A stretch of 38,846 nt of DNA from Planctomycetia bacterium (GTDB taxonomy: Bacteria > Planctomycetota > Planctomycetia > Pirellulales > JALHLM01). The translations under genes and the position numbers were made by a program. The notes beneath the pieces were generated by a model. It was not told the origin of the DNA. It saw nothing but the letters and a program-made list of their open reading frames with translations, and did no database searches. The stretch spans positions 1-38,846 of the forward strand of contig JAWXBP010000056.1 in assembly GCA_034440135.1 (NCBI GenBank). Direction: 5' to 3'. Shown here one piece after another: positions 7,882-14,441 of this stretch; the stretch's first letter is position 1; each line of letters opens with the position of its first letter.

Positions 7882-8682
7882 CTACTCGGTGCGAAGTGCT
7901 GGCGAAATATTGCTGACCACGCCGGCGTGAATCGCTTCGACGCCGAACTCCGTCGCGAGATCCAGCGCTCCTTGCGCGTTGATGCCGAGGCAATAGCCGG
8001 TTACCTTGCGCGTCGCCAGGTCGACGGTCACTGTGCGCCCGTCGAGCAACGAGTGGCGTTGCCAACGTTCTGGCAACTCCGTCGCCTCGCCGGCCAACTG
8101 CGCGAGATTCTCCGCGAGTCGCGACAGAATATCGGACAGCACTTCGGTGAGGTTGTGTGGTCGGCCGGTGAGATCCACGAGCGATGTCGCCAGAGCTTGC
8201 ACGTCAATGGGAGCGGCCACCAGCGAATTGTTCACGTTCACGCCGACGCCGATCACCAATCGATGCGGCGCGTCCTGCTTGCGCGGCGGCGCTTCGACGA
8301 GCACGCCGCAGATCTTTCGCCCTGAGTGGTAGACGTCGTTCGGCCATTTGACGCCGCAATCGTCGGCCGGCGCAAGGTTGTCAACGGCATCGCGCACCGC
8401 GAGCGCCGCACAGAGCGACGTCCGCGGCCATTGCTCGCTGCGCAGACCTAACGCTTCCGGCTCGATCAGCAGCGAGAACGTCAACGCGCCGGCGCTCGAC
8501 CACCAGCGATTCGCCCCGCGGCCCTTGCCGGCCGATTGCCCCGCCGCTAACACGAGTTGCGGGCAATTGACGACGCCACCTGCCGCCAACTCCGCGGCGC
8601 GGACGTTAGTGGACTCGATCGCGTCATGGAATTCAACCTCGCGAAGCCAGACGTGACGGCGAAGTTGCTCTAGGTCAAACAT
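7882..8682 (-). CDS. birA: Biotin-[acetyl-CoA-carboxylase] ligase, no DNA-binding domain
   Basis: A 266-residue biotin protein ligase that activates biotin with ATP and attaches it to the carrier domain of acetyl-CoA carboxylase in the cytosol. Motifs in order: a substrate-positioning ESTN (~23-26), the adenylate-binding loop SAGKGRGANRWW (~50-61, matching the GRGRxGRxW motif), KWPNDVY (~113-119) and KICGVLVE (~123-130). These are the core of the BPL/LplA fold. The C-terminal ~50 residues fit the small SH3-like domain. The N-terminal winged helix of E. coli BirA is absent, so this is a group I ligase that should not act as a repressor. The ATG at 8682 was taken as the start. Confidence 0.93.
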   Translation of the reverse strand: MFDLEQLRRHVWLREVEFHDAIESTNVRAAELAAGGVVNCPQLVLAAGQSAGKGRGANRWWSSAGALTFSLLIEPEALGLRSEQWPRTSLCAALAVRDAVDNLAPADDCGVKWPNDVYHSGRKICGVLVEAPPRKQDAPHRLVIGVGVNVNNSLVAAPIDVQALATSLVDLTGRPHNLTEVLSDILSRLAENLAQLAGEATELPERWQRHSLLDGRTVTVDLATRKVTGYCLGINAQGALDLATEFGVEAIHAGVVSNISPALRTE

Positions 8683-8702
8683 CAGCGGGCGCTACTCCGG
8701 AG

Positions 8703-8854
8703 GATTCACCACGGAGCACACGGAGAGCACGGAGGAGAGGAGAAGAAGGGAACACCGGAAGTAACCATGGCAGGTGATTGAATTCTGTCAATTGCTCCAT
8801 CGAGTTATGAATTCCAAATGGCATCCTTCCTCCCTCCGTGACTCCGTGGTGAAG
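8703..8854. repeat. Inverted pair of CACCACGGAG repeats (family E)
   Basis: A direct-sense copy beginning TTCACCACGGAGCACACGG (8706 on) faces an inverted copy ending CTCCGTGGTGAAG (to ~8854). A third copy starts at 17761, right behind the rimO stop. The pair lies directly upstream of the birA start. Confidence 0.65.
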
Positions 8855-8904
8855 CCCGCGCAGGACCCGATTTGCGAAAAATCGCGGAAGTGAAAAAACC
8901 GACA

Positions 8905-8933
8905 TTGACCGCCTCGGGACGATGTCCTATTCT
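8905..8933 (+). promoter_or_regulatory. Sigma-70-like promoter for candidate small RNA
   Basis: TTGACC (8905-8910) and TATTCT (8928-8933) are separated by exactly 17 nt, matching the -35 and -10 consensus at five of six positions each. Transcription would start near 8940. No protein gene follows on this strand; an intrinsic terminator lies about 300 nt downstream. Confidence 0.5.
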
Positions 8934-8939
8934 CCCCCC

Positions 8940-9276
8940 GCACGGTTCGCAACGGCGGTCGACAGCCCGCGAATCGCCAGGCAACAATCAACACGGAATA
9001 TCGTAATCCACGTGGACGGGCCCGCATCCGGGAATACCGCTTCGGCGGCGTTCCTGCGGGCCACGGGGCGGGGCCGCCGGCATGGAGGCGGGCGGTACGC
9101 TTCGCACAACGCCGACCGATGACGAGCACGGAACGCTCTTCGTCCGCATTCCGGGACGCGAGCTTTCTTTCCTCGCTCATCACGATCGCCCTCGTGGCGC
9201 ATCGACCAATCGCTCCCGGAAACGCTTGGTGTCCTCCGCCCCCCTAGGACCCAATCGTTCCGGGGGCCTTTTTTTT
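8940..9276 (+). ncRNA. Candidate structured small RNA (~335 nt)
   Basis: The segment is bounded by a promoter-like pair and an intrinsic terminator and has no convincing reading frame. It contains a strong stem-loop at about 9018-9062: outer arms GGCCCGCA and TGCGGGCC, an inner GGAA/TTCC, and CCGC-TTCG-GCGG capped by a TTCG tetraloop. I looked for tmRNA (T-arm and CCA end, tag ending in Ala-Ala), RNase P (AGGAAAGTCC and ACAGAAA) and SRP RNA signatures and saw none. 6S RNA cannot be excluded but would normally be shorter. The start and end are inferred from the flanking signals only. Confidence 0.42.
9238..9276 (+). terminator. Intrinsic terminator
   Basis: The stem GCCCCC / GGGGGC (9238-9243 and 9262-9267) is followed by eight T residues (9269-9276). 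The orientation fits only plus-strand transcription. The nearest plus-strand protein gene upstream is exbB, which ends about 1.5 kb away beyond an oppositely oriented gene, so a separate transcript is implied. Confidence 0.7.
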
Positions 9277-9339
9277 GCGCTCCATGCATTGAGCGCCGTT
9301 TCAGCGCTACGTGCGTTTGCTCCGTTGGCGCTGCTGGGA

Positions 9340-9446
9340 GTGAATGTCGAATTTCTAAATCTATATGTCGAATCAAGTTCGAATGACTGAATGACGAATG
9401 CCGATGCGTGCTAACACACCATTCGGGCATTCGACATTCGTCATTT
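9340..9446. repeat. ATGTCGAAT/GACGAATG repeats (family F), copy 1
   Basis: Clustered units such as ATGTCGAAT, GAATGACGAATG and the inverted CATTCGACATTCGTCATT surround a short spacer. A larger cluster of the same units lies at 11912-12070. The inverted part supplies the TGA stop of the VOC gene (9441-9443). Confidence 0.65.
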
Positions 9447-9833
9447 GCCTACGCTATAGTCCGCCACTTCAATCTGGTATCCGTCCGGGTCGCGGAAAAA
9501 GACCTGCGTGATCGGCGTGCCGCGGAGTTCGTTCGCGCGATAGGGGATGCTGGCCGCGTCGAGACGTGCTTTGACTTCCGCCGCGCTCTTCACTTCGAAC
9601 GCAGTGTGGTTGCCGCGTGGGTCGATCGTGGGGCCCGGCTCCGGCAGCGACGGCTTTTCGATCAGGTGAATGCACGCCGCGCCGTTCCGGATCCAAGCGC
9701 CCGCGAAGCCAAGGTCCGGCCGCGGCATTTCCGTGAAGCCGAGGATGTCGCGGTAAAAAGTCACTGAGGCCTCCAGCCGTTTCACCTCGAACGACAAATG
9801 ATTCAGCGAGAGTAGTTCCAGCGGGGCGGACAT
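9441..9833 (-). CDS. VOC family (glyoxalase/dioxygenase fold) protein
   Basis: A 130-residue protein with two beta-alpha-beta-beta-beta modules of the vicinal oxygen chelate superfamily. Visible features are LNHLSFEVKRLEASVTFY (~10-27), ILGFTEMP, GNHTAFEVKSAAEVKARL (~73-90) and the closing FFRDPDGYQIEVADY (~110-124). The His in LNHLSFEV, the His in GNHTAFEV and the Glu in QIEVADY are the likely metal ligands. Family members include glyoxalase I, ring-cleaving dioxygenases and resistance proteins; the substrate here is unknown. The ATG at 9833 starts at the domain boundary. A longer frame to 9971 runs into the duplicated intergenic segment. Its stop codon lies within a family F repeat. Confidence 0.8.
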   Translation of the reverse strand: MSAPLELLSLNHLSFEVKRLEASVTFYRDILGFTEMPRPDLGFAGAWIRNGAACIHLIEKPSLPEPGPTIDPRGNHTAFEVKSAAEVKARLDAASIPYRANELRGTPITQVFFRDPDGYQIEVADYSVGK

Positions 9834-9944
9834 GATGAATCCTGCGGGCGTGGGAGCGAACGAGAGGGAAACCAACCACTCGCGTATTGTGCCCGATCGA
9901 CCTGCCGCCCGCCAGAGTTCAGCGGATAAATCCCCAGCCAGGCG

Positions 9945-9995
9945 AAGAAAAAACGCCCTCTTTCCGATCATGCACGCACGCCCGGAAAGAGGGCG
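9945..9995 (-). terminator. Intrinsic terminator of the first DUF1579 gene
   Basis: On the minus strand a perfect 13-bp stem (CGCCCTCTTTCCG and its complement, 9983-9995 and 9954-9966) with a 16-nt loop is followed by six T residues. It starts about 20 bp after the stop at 10015. It should end the message of the gene at 10015-10545 and insulate the VOC gene. Confidence 0.85.
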
Positions 9996-10014
9996 AACAC
10001 GACGAGATTCGCGA

Positions 10015-10545
10015 CTATTTTTTGCGCGTGTACTCGATGGTCATCTTGAGAGCTTCTCTATCGCCATTGAACTGATACATCTTGAACGTCTGATGATCCT
10101 TGTCTGAGTAGGTCGTCGTTTCTTTGTACTTCGTGGGTTTGCCGTCCATGCCAGGGCCTTCGCCGGTCATGGTCATCGTCTTGGCCTTGGCGTCGTACTC
10201 CCCTTCCAACACCACAGGGGCGGTCGACATGGAATCGGCCCACAGACTGACAAACTTCTGCTTGCCCGTGTCGTAGCCGCCAAGGCCCTTTCCGTGAAAC
10301 TTCACGCCGCCGAAATCCCCTGCGACCTCCGTCACCAACCAGAGGCCGCCCAGGTCCATTTTGCTGACCGACGTGCCTTTGAACGTTTCCGGGGCGCCTT
10401 CCATCTTGAGTTCGTAGTCCCAAGTGCCGACCGTTCCGGCCAGCAACTTGTGCTCGGGGCCAGGCTGCGGCAGGGCCGGCTCCTGGGCCGTCGCATACGT
10501 CGCCGCACAGAACAGACACAACAACGCCATCAATTGCCGCTTCAT
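10015..10545 (-). CDS. DUF1579 family secreted protein (paralogue a)
   Basis: A 176-residue protein with a signal peptide (1-20, ending ATAQE) and one DUF1579 domain. Hallmarks are PGPEHKLLAGTVGTWDYE (~28-45), the GTSVSKMDLGGLWLV segment (~57-71) and the closing DKDHQTFKMYQFN (~147-159). The family is a small beta-barrel of unknown function, likely periplasmic or extracytoplasmic here. The ATG at 10545 is preceded by a GAGG ribosome site. The gene at 10738-11274 is a clear tandem paralogue with the same signal peptide start (MKRQ) and end (RKK). Each copy keeps its own terminator, so they may be separately expressed. Confidence 0.85.
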   Translation of the reverse strand: MKRQLMALLCLFCAATYATAQEPALPQPGPEHKLLAGTVGTWDYELKMEGAPETFKGTSVSKMDLGGLWLVTEVAGDFGGVKFHGKGLGGYDTGKQKFVSLWADSMSTAPVVLEGEYDAKAKTMTMTGEGPGMDGKPTKYKETTTYSDKDHQTFKMYQFNGDREALKMTIEYTRKK

Positions 10546-10669
10546 TGGAGAGCCTCATAAATCCTGTGGGCGTGGGAGCGAATGAGAGAAAGACCAGCCA
10601 ACTCGCGAATTCTGCCCGATCGAACTGCCGCCCGCCATAGTTCGGCGGACAAATCTCGGCGCAGTCCGT

Positions 10670-10718
10670 AAAAAAGCGCCCCCTTCCCGACCATGCGCGC
10701 ACGGCCGGGAAGAGGGCG
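10670..10718 (-). terminator. Intrinsic terminator of the second DUF1579 gene
   Basis: The minus-strand stem (10706-10718 with 10677-10689) has 13 bp with a single G-U type pair and is followed by a run of T residues. It is the duplicated counterpart of the terminator at 9945-9995. The one changed base still allows a wobble pair in RNA, consistent with selection on the hairpin. Confidence 0.82.
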
Positions 10719-10737
10719 AACACGACAAGATTTGCGG

Positions 10738-11274
10738 CTACTTCTTGCGCGCGTAGTCGATAGTCAGCATCAGCGCTTCTTTACCGCCGTCGACGGTGTA
10801 CATCTTGAACGTCTGGTGATCCTTATCGGTATGGACCGTGACGCTCTTGTAATCGGTCTCGGCGCCGTTCGTGCCCGGGCCTTTGCCCGTCATGGTGAGG
10901 GTTTTCGTCGCCTTGTCATAATCGCCGAACAGCAGCACAGGGCTCGTCCCGAAGGAATCGACCCAGATGCTGCGATACTGCTTCTTGTCCGGATCAAAGG
11001 TGTCCAGCCCGCGCCCTTCAAAGGGCATGCCGGCGAAATCACCGACGAACTCGGTGCAAAGCCACAGCCCGCCCAGGGCCATTTTGCTGACGCTGGTTCC
11101 CTTCGATTCCGGCGCTCCCTCGGGCTTCACGGTGCATTCCCATGAGCCGACGGTTTCGGCCAGGACTGCGTGTTCCGGTCCCGGCTTCGGCAACTCAGGC
11201 TGCTGCCCAAGTGCTGGCGATGCCGCCAAAAATGCCACCGCCACGCTCGCTAACGTCATCCATTGCCGCTTCAT
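10738..11274 (-). CDS. DUF1579 family secreted protein (paralogue b)
   Basis: A 178-residue protein with a signal peptide (1-22, ending ALGQQ) and one DUF1579 domain. Its landmarks match paralogue a: PGPEHAVLAETVGSWE, GTSVSKMALGGLWL, then DKDHQTFKMYTVDGG near the end. The ATG at 11274 has a good GGAGG 7 bp upstream. A longer open frame to 11397 lacks family similarity and was not used. The function is unknown. Being upstream in the transcription direction, it may be the older copy, but the sequence does not prove this. Confidence 0.85.
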   Translation of the reverse strand: MKRQWMTLASVAVAFLAASPALGQQPELPKPGPEHAVLAETVGSWECTVKPEGAPESKGTSVSKMALGGLWLCTEFVGDFAGMPFEGRGLDTFDPDKKQYRSIWVDSFGTSPVLLFGDYDKATKTLTMTGKGPGTNGAETDYKSVTVHTDKDHQTFKMYTVDGGKEALMLTIDYARKK

Positions 11275-11371
11275 CGGAGTGCCTCCAAAAGGGAAAAACT
11301 TTCGTACCGCGTCAGCCCGCAGTATACTGAACAAACGTATCGTGCTTGTCAAGCGCCGAACTTCAACTTTT

Positions 11372-11881
11372 TTACGGAGCGACAGTCTCGGTGGCAACGA
11401 TCGTCAGGCCGCTGTTCGGCGTGGTGTGCATCCGGCTCATCACGCCGGACAGGCAGACGATCAGGACGAGCAGGACGAGATTCACCGTTTGCCAAGTCTT
11501 CGCCTTCGCGCGCAGCTTTTCAGCGAGCGGTGACGAGCCGACCAACACCTCGGCCAGGCCGAACACGCCAAAGGCGAGCAGGGCCTTCACGCCAAAGAGC
11601 GCGTTGTAGAGCTTCGATTCCGGGCTACCGGACGGGAACATGCCCAGGCTGTACATGAAGAAATTGAGGAAGCCGGACAGCAAAAGCAGGCCGATCGCGG
11701 CGTGAACGACTAGCTTCCAACGCGCGCGGACGCCGTCGTGCAACTTGCGCCGCGCATCGTCCAGCAAGGCGTCGGCGGCCGGCAGCAAGGCGAAGCGAAT
11801 CAACATCACCCCGCCGATCGTCGTGGCGGCGGAGAGAATATGAATCCAACGGAGACCGATGGCGAGGTAGTCGAGATGCAT
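11372..11881 (-). CDS. CopD-like four-helix membrane protein
   Basis: A 169-residue integral membrane protein with about four hydrophobic helices: ~10-32, ~58-80, ~97-115 and ~131-148. The first helix carries RWIHILSAATTIGG and the second begins LVVHAAIGLLLLSG. Histidines at helix starts resemble the CopD / UPF0093 (HemJ-like) membrane family, which binds copper or haem. The last segment, SRMHTTPNSG, holds another His. The exact function cannot be assigned. It is separated from the glcD-like gene by family F repeats, and from DUF1579 paralogue b by ~97 bp. Confidence 0.65.
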   Translation of the reverse strand: MHLDYLAIGLRWIHILSAATTIGGVMLIRFALLPAADALLDDARRKLHDGVRARWKLVVHAAIGLLLLSGFLNFFMYSLGMFPSGSPESKLYNALFGVKALLAFGVFGLAEVLVGSSPLAEKLRAKAKTWQTVNLVLLVLIVCLSGVMSRMHTTPNSGLTIVATETVAP

Positions 11882-11911
11882 GGGGATGAGTTTCTATTGG
11901 TTATTGAGTTT

Positions 11912-12070
11912 GGTGAGGAATGTCGAAGCTCGAAATCCGAATGTCGAATGAAGCTCGAATGCTAAAGTGCCGAATGACGAATGAGGTTCCAAGTGGACCG
12001 CGGTCAACGAATCATTCGACATTCAGTCATTCGGATTTGATTCGACATTCGGATTTAGAACTTCGACATT
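11912..12070. repeat. ATGTCGAAT/GACGAATG repeats (family F), copy 2
   Basis: Units such as GAATGTCGAA, CCGAATGTCGAATGAAGC, GACGAATGAGG and the inverted CATTCGACATTCAGTCATTC and GATTCGACATTCGGATTT occur several times over ~160 bp. The array begins just upstream of the CopD-like gene's start and reaches into the stop codon of the glcD-like gene (12069-12071). Confidence 0.7.
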
Positions 12071-13541
12071 AGAGCGCGGCTCTCCTCCCCGGGTGTTTCT
12101 GCTCCATCCCGCACGCGCCGGCGACGGGCAGCATCTTGGCTGGGCTAAGTAGTCCCGTGGGATTGAAGGCGTTGCGTAAGCGGCCCATCACATCCAGGTC
12201 GTCTTCGGTGAACATCTTGCGCATGAAGCCGATTTTTTCCACGCCGATGCCGTGCTCGCCGGTCACGCTGCCGCCGCAATCGAGGCAGGCCTGGAGGATT
12301 TCGTTGCTGGCTTCCAGCACGCGTTCCACTTGTGCGGCGTCGCGCTCGTCGAACAGCAAGATCGGATGAATGTTGCCGTCGCCGGCGTGGAAGACGTTGA
12401 CGATCCGCAGTTGGTATTTTTCGCCGATGGCGATGATGCTCCGCAAAATCTCCGGCAGTTTTGTGCGCGGCACCACGCCGTCTTGTGTGCAATAGCTCGG
12501 GCTCAATCGCCCCACCGCGCCGAAGGCTTGCTTGCGGCATTTCCAGAGCAGTTGCCGCTCCTTAGGCGTTTTCGCCTGGCGGACTTCGCGCGCGCCGGAC
12601 TTCAAGCACAGTTCGACGATGCGATCGCGCTGCGCGTCGAGGCCGGCTTCGAGCCCGTCGACTTCGATCAGCAAAATCGCCTGGGCGTCGAGCGGAAAGC
12701 CGAAGTGAAACGCTTCTTCGACGGCGACCAGGATGCCCTGGTCCATCATCTCCAGCGCCGCCGGCACAATTCCGGCGCCGATGATTTCGCTGATGGCGTT
12801 CGTGGCGTCGGTGACCGAATCGAACACGCCGAGCATGGTCCGCCAACCTTGCGGATCGCGCGTCAGGCGGACCCAGACCTTGGTGGCGATGCCGAGCGTC
12901 CCTTCGCTGCCGATCATCACGCCGGTGAGATCCAAACCGGGATTATTCTCAGCCGGCCCGCCGAATTGCACGACCGTGCCGTCGGCCATCACGACTTCCA
13001 CGCCCAGCACGTGATTCACCGTGACGCCGTACTTGAGCGTGTGCGGACCGCCGGAGTTGGTGGCCACGTTGCCGCCGATCGTGCAGGCGCCTTGGCTCGA
13101 CGGGTCCGGCGCGTAGTGAAAGCCCGTCCCTTTGAGCGCCTGCGTCAGCCAGACATTCACCACGCCGGGCTGCACGACGGCGTAGCGATCGCGGGTGTTG
13201 ATCTCCAGAATTTCCTTCATCTTCGTAACGACAATCATCACGCCGCCGCCGACCGGCAGGCACCCGCCAGCAAGGCTCGTGCCCGCTCCGCGCGGCACGA
13301 ACGGCACTTCATATTGCCGACAGAGCTTCACGATCTGCGCGACCTCCTCCGTCGACCGCGGAAACACCACCACGTCCGGCGAGTTCTTTTCAATCACGAA
13401 CCCATCGCACTCGTAAACGAGCAAATCGCTCCGAGCGGAAAGGACGTTTTCCGTGCCGAGGGCACGGCGGAGGTCGTCGATGAAGCGGGTGGGGAGGGAG
13501 GCGGCCACGGAGGAACCATCGGCTTGGGGAGATGGATTCAA
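12069..13541 (-). CDS. glcD: FAD-linked oxidase, glycolate oxidase GlcD type
   Basis: A 490-residue flavoenzyme of the FAD-linked oxidase / vanillyl-alcohol oxidase superfamily, closest in motif layout to GlcD (glycolate) and D-lactate dehydrogenases. The FAD-binding PP-loop is PRGAGTSLAGGCLP (~88-101). Then come SSQGACTIGGNVATNSGG (~148-165) and GSEGTLGIATKV (~212-223). The C-terminal FAD-linked domain holds FHAGDGNIHP (~389-398) and SVTGEHGIGVEK (~428-439), with His residues typical of the active site. The electron-transfer partners GlcE and GlcF are not encoded alongside. The start is uncertain: the first in-frame start is TTG at 13541, just after a stop, and a GTG 11 codons later is possible. 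The stop codon is formed by a family F repeat. Confidence 0.87.
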   Translation of the reverse strand: MNPSPQADGSSVAASLPTRFIDDLRRALGTENVLSARSDLLVYECDGFVIEKNSPDVVVFPRSTEEVAQIVKLCRQYEVPFVPRGAGTSLAGGCLPVGGGVMIVVTKMKEILEINTRDRYAVVQPGVVNVWLTQALKGTGFHYAPDPSSQGACTIGGNVATNSGGPHTLKYGVTVNHVLGVEVVMADGTVVQFGGPAENNPGLDLTGVMIGSEGTLGIATKVWVRLTRDPQGWRTMLGVFDSVTDATNAISEIIGAGIVPAALEMMDQGILVAVEEAFHFGFPLDAQAILLIEVDGLEAGLDAQRDRIVELCLKSGAREVRQAKTPKERQLLWKCRKQAFGAVGRLSPSYCTQDGVVPRTKLPEILRSIIAIGEKYQLRIVNVFHAGDGNIHPILLFDERDAAQVERVLEASNEILQACLDCGGSVTGEHGIGVEKIGFMRKMFTEDDLDVMGRLRNAFNPTGLLSPAKMLPVAGACGMEQKHPGRRAAL

Positions 13542-13631
13542 TGCCGACCCAGCTTATGCGCCGCCACTGGCTGCGTCCACTGGTGGCAGGACGGCTAAAC
13601 ATCCTTCCGAGCTGCCGACGGGATCGCCCAA

Positions 13632-13928
13632 CTAGAACGGCTCCGCATGCACAAACCGATCGTCTTCAAACGTGACTAGCCAACCCCAGATGCCGTAGCC
13701 CCACCTTTCATATCGCTTCCCATCGCGCACCCAGTCGTCCGCGTTGTCTGGTTCGCCGAGAATTTCAATGACTTCGACTCTTGTCATTCCCGTCTGCAAT
13801 TGCGCAACTTCTGCTCGCGTTACGGAATTCGGTATGGCTTTGTATACACACGATCCAACTGCCGCGAGCATCGCCCAGGCGGCGACGCCAACCAATAGCT
13901 CGCGGAGAGTAAATCGGGGCAATCGCAT
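13632..13928 (-). CDS. Small BamE/SmpA-like membrane-anchored protein
   Basis: A 98-residue protein. The N-terminus (RFTLRELLVGVAAWAMLAAV) is a leader often seen on planctomycete proteins, with a membrane helix at ~9-29. The soluble part carries LQTGMTRVEVIEILGEPD (~45-62), the core of the SmpA/OmlA (BamE-like) fold, followed by strands ending WGWLVTFEDDRFV. BamE is a lipoprotein of the outer-membrane barrel assembly complex; no lipobox Cys is clear here, so the protein is probably helix-anchored and its role may differ. It lies ~90 bp upstream of the glcD-like gene on the same strand. Confidence 0.65.
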   Translation of the reverse strand: MRLPRFTLRELLVGVAAWAMLAAVGSCVYKAIPNSVTRAEVAQLQTGMTRVEVIEILGEPDNADDWVRDGKRYERWGYGIWGWLVTFEDDRFVHAEPF

Positions 13929-14092
13929 TCCCCGATTGTATCCAAGACAAGCATGACAACCCCCTTCGCCCCCAGTGGCCCAGCGGCCCGCGCTCCGTTA
14001 CAATAGGGGATCGGTTCGCCCGGGCCGGCTGGCGGTGCGGACTGGGGTGGTGCTTTTCGCGGCCTTTCAATGTGCTGAAAGTGAGTGACTTA

Positions 14093-14395
14093 ATGGCTCG
14101 CAAAGTGTTGAATCGGAAGGAGTTGCGTGCGGCTAATGACGCGGCCGAATCCGGTGAGGCTGCGCCCGCGAAGGTGAAACCTGCGAAGAAGGCCACGGTT
14201 CGCAAAAGTCGTGCGAAAACGCCCAAAGAGGTCCGGCTCAAGGCCTTTTGGGGAGTGTTTAATCAATCCATGAAGCGGGTCGCCATGTTCGAGTACAGCG
14301 AGCGGGCCGCGGCCGATAAGAAGGCCCAGGACTTGTCCGCCTCGCAGAAGTCACCGCATTTCGTTCAGCCTGTCAAAGAGGCCATCTCCGACTGA
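14093..14395 (+). CDS. Small basic planctomycete-type protein
   Basis: A 100-residue protein with a lysine/alanine-rich N-terminal half (~20-48) and a C-terminal half VRLKAFWGVFNQSMKRVAMF (~52-71), then EYSERAAADKKAQDL and SPHFVQPVKEAI. I associate this layout with small conserved proteins of planctomycetes, from memory only; no function is known to me. The ATG at 14093 was chosen; a GTG seven codons upstream (14072) is possible. A TACAAT hexamer at 13999-14004 could be its -10 element. The basic tail suggests nucleic-acid contact, but this is inference. Confidence 0.65.
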   Translation: MARKVLNRKELRAANDAAESGEAAPAKVKPAKKATVRKSRAKTPKEVRLKAFWGVFNQSMKRVAMFEYSERAAADKKAQDLSASQKSPHFVQPVKEAISD

Positions 14396-14441
14396 CCAGG
14401 TCGGCGGTGGGCGCACGGCCATCAATCGGGTGAGGTCTCCG

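Larger units (their letters stand above)
8683..9440. other. 758-bp stretch without a protein gene
   Basis: This gap between birA and the VOC gene holds the family E pair (8703-8854), a candidate promoter, RNA and terminator on the plus strand (8905-9276), and family F repeats (9340-9446). Open frames here lack recognisable protein features. One plus-strand frame (9082-9390) runs through the terminator and was not accepted. Confidence 0.6.
9841..11285. repeat. Tandem duplication of a ~722-bp unit (DUF1579 gene plus flank)
   Basis: The stretch 9841-~10562 is repeated at ~10563-~11285. Matching landmarks are CCTGYGGGCGTGGGAGCGAA at 9841 and 10563, the downstream hairpins at 9954-9995 and 10677-10718, the gene ends at 10015 and 10738, and the gene starts at 10545 and 11274. 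All are offset by 722-729 bp. The intergenic parts are still clearly alike, while the genes have diverged substantially. Confidence 0.75.

Noticed and set aside
8940-9276. tmRNA, RNase P RNA or SRP RNA as identity of the candidate RNA
   Set aside because: Diagnostic conserved stretches (T-arm with CCA end, AGGAAAGTCC/ACAGAAA, SRP tetraloop region) were not found by eye.
9082-9390. 102-codon plus-strand frame
   Set aside because: It runs through the strong intrinsic terminator at 9238-9276, has no protein-like features and no good ribosome site.
12252-13598. 448-codon plus-strand frame opposite the glcD-like gene
   Set aside because: It is an antisense frame of GC-rich coding DNA; only the minus-strand product has FAD-oxidase motifs.
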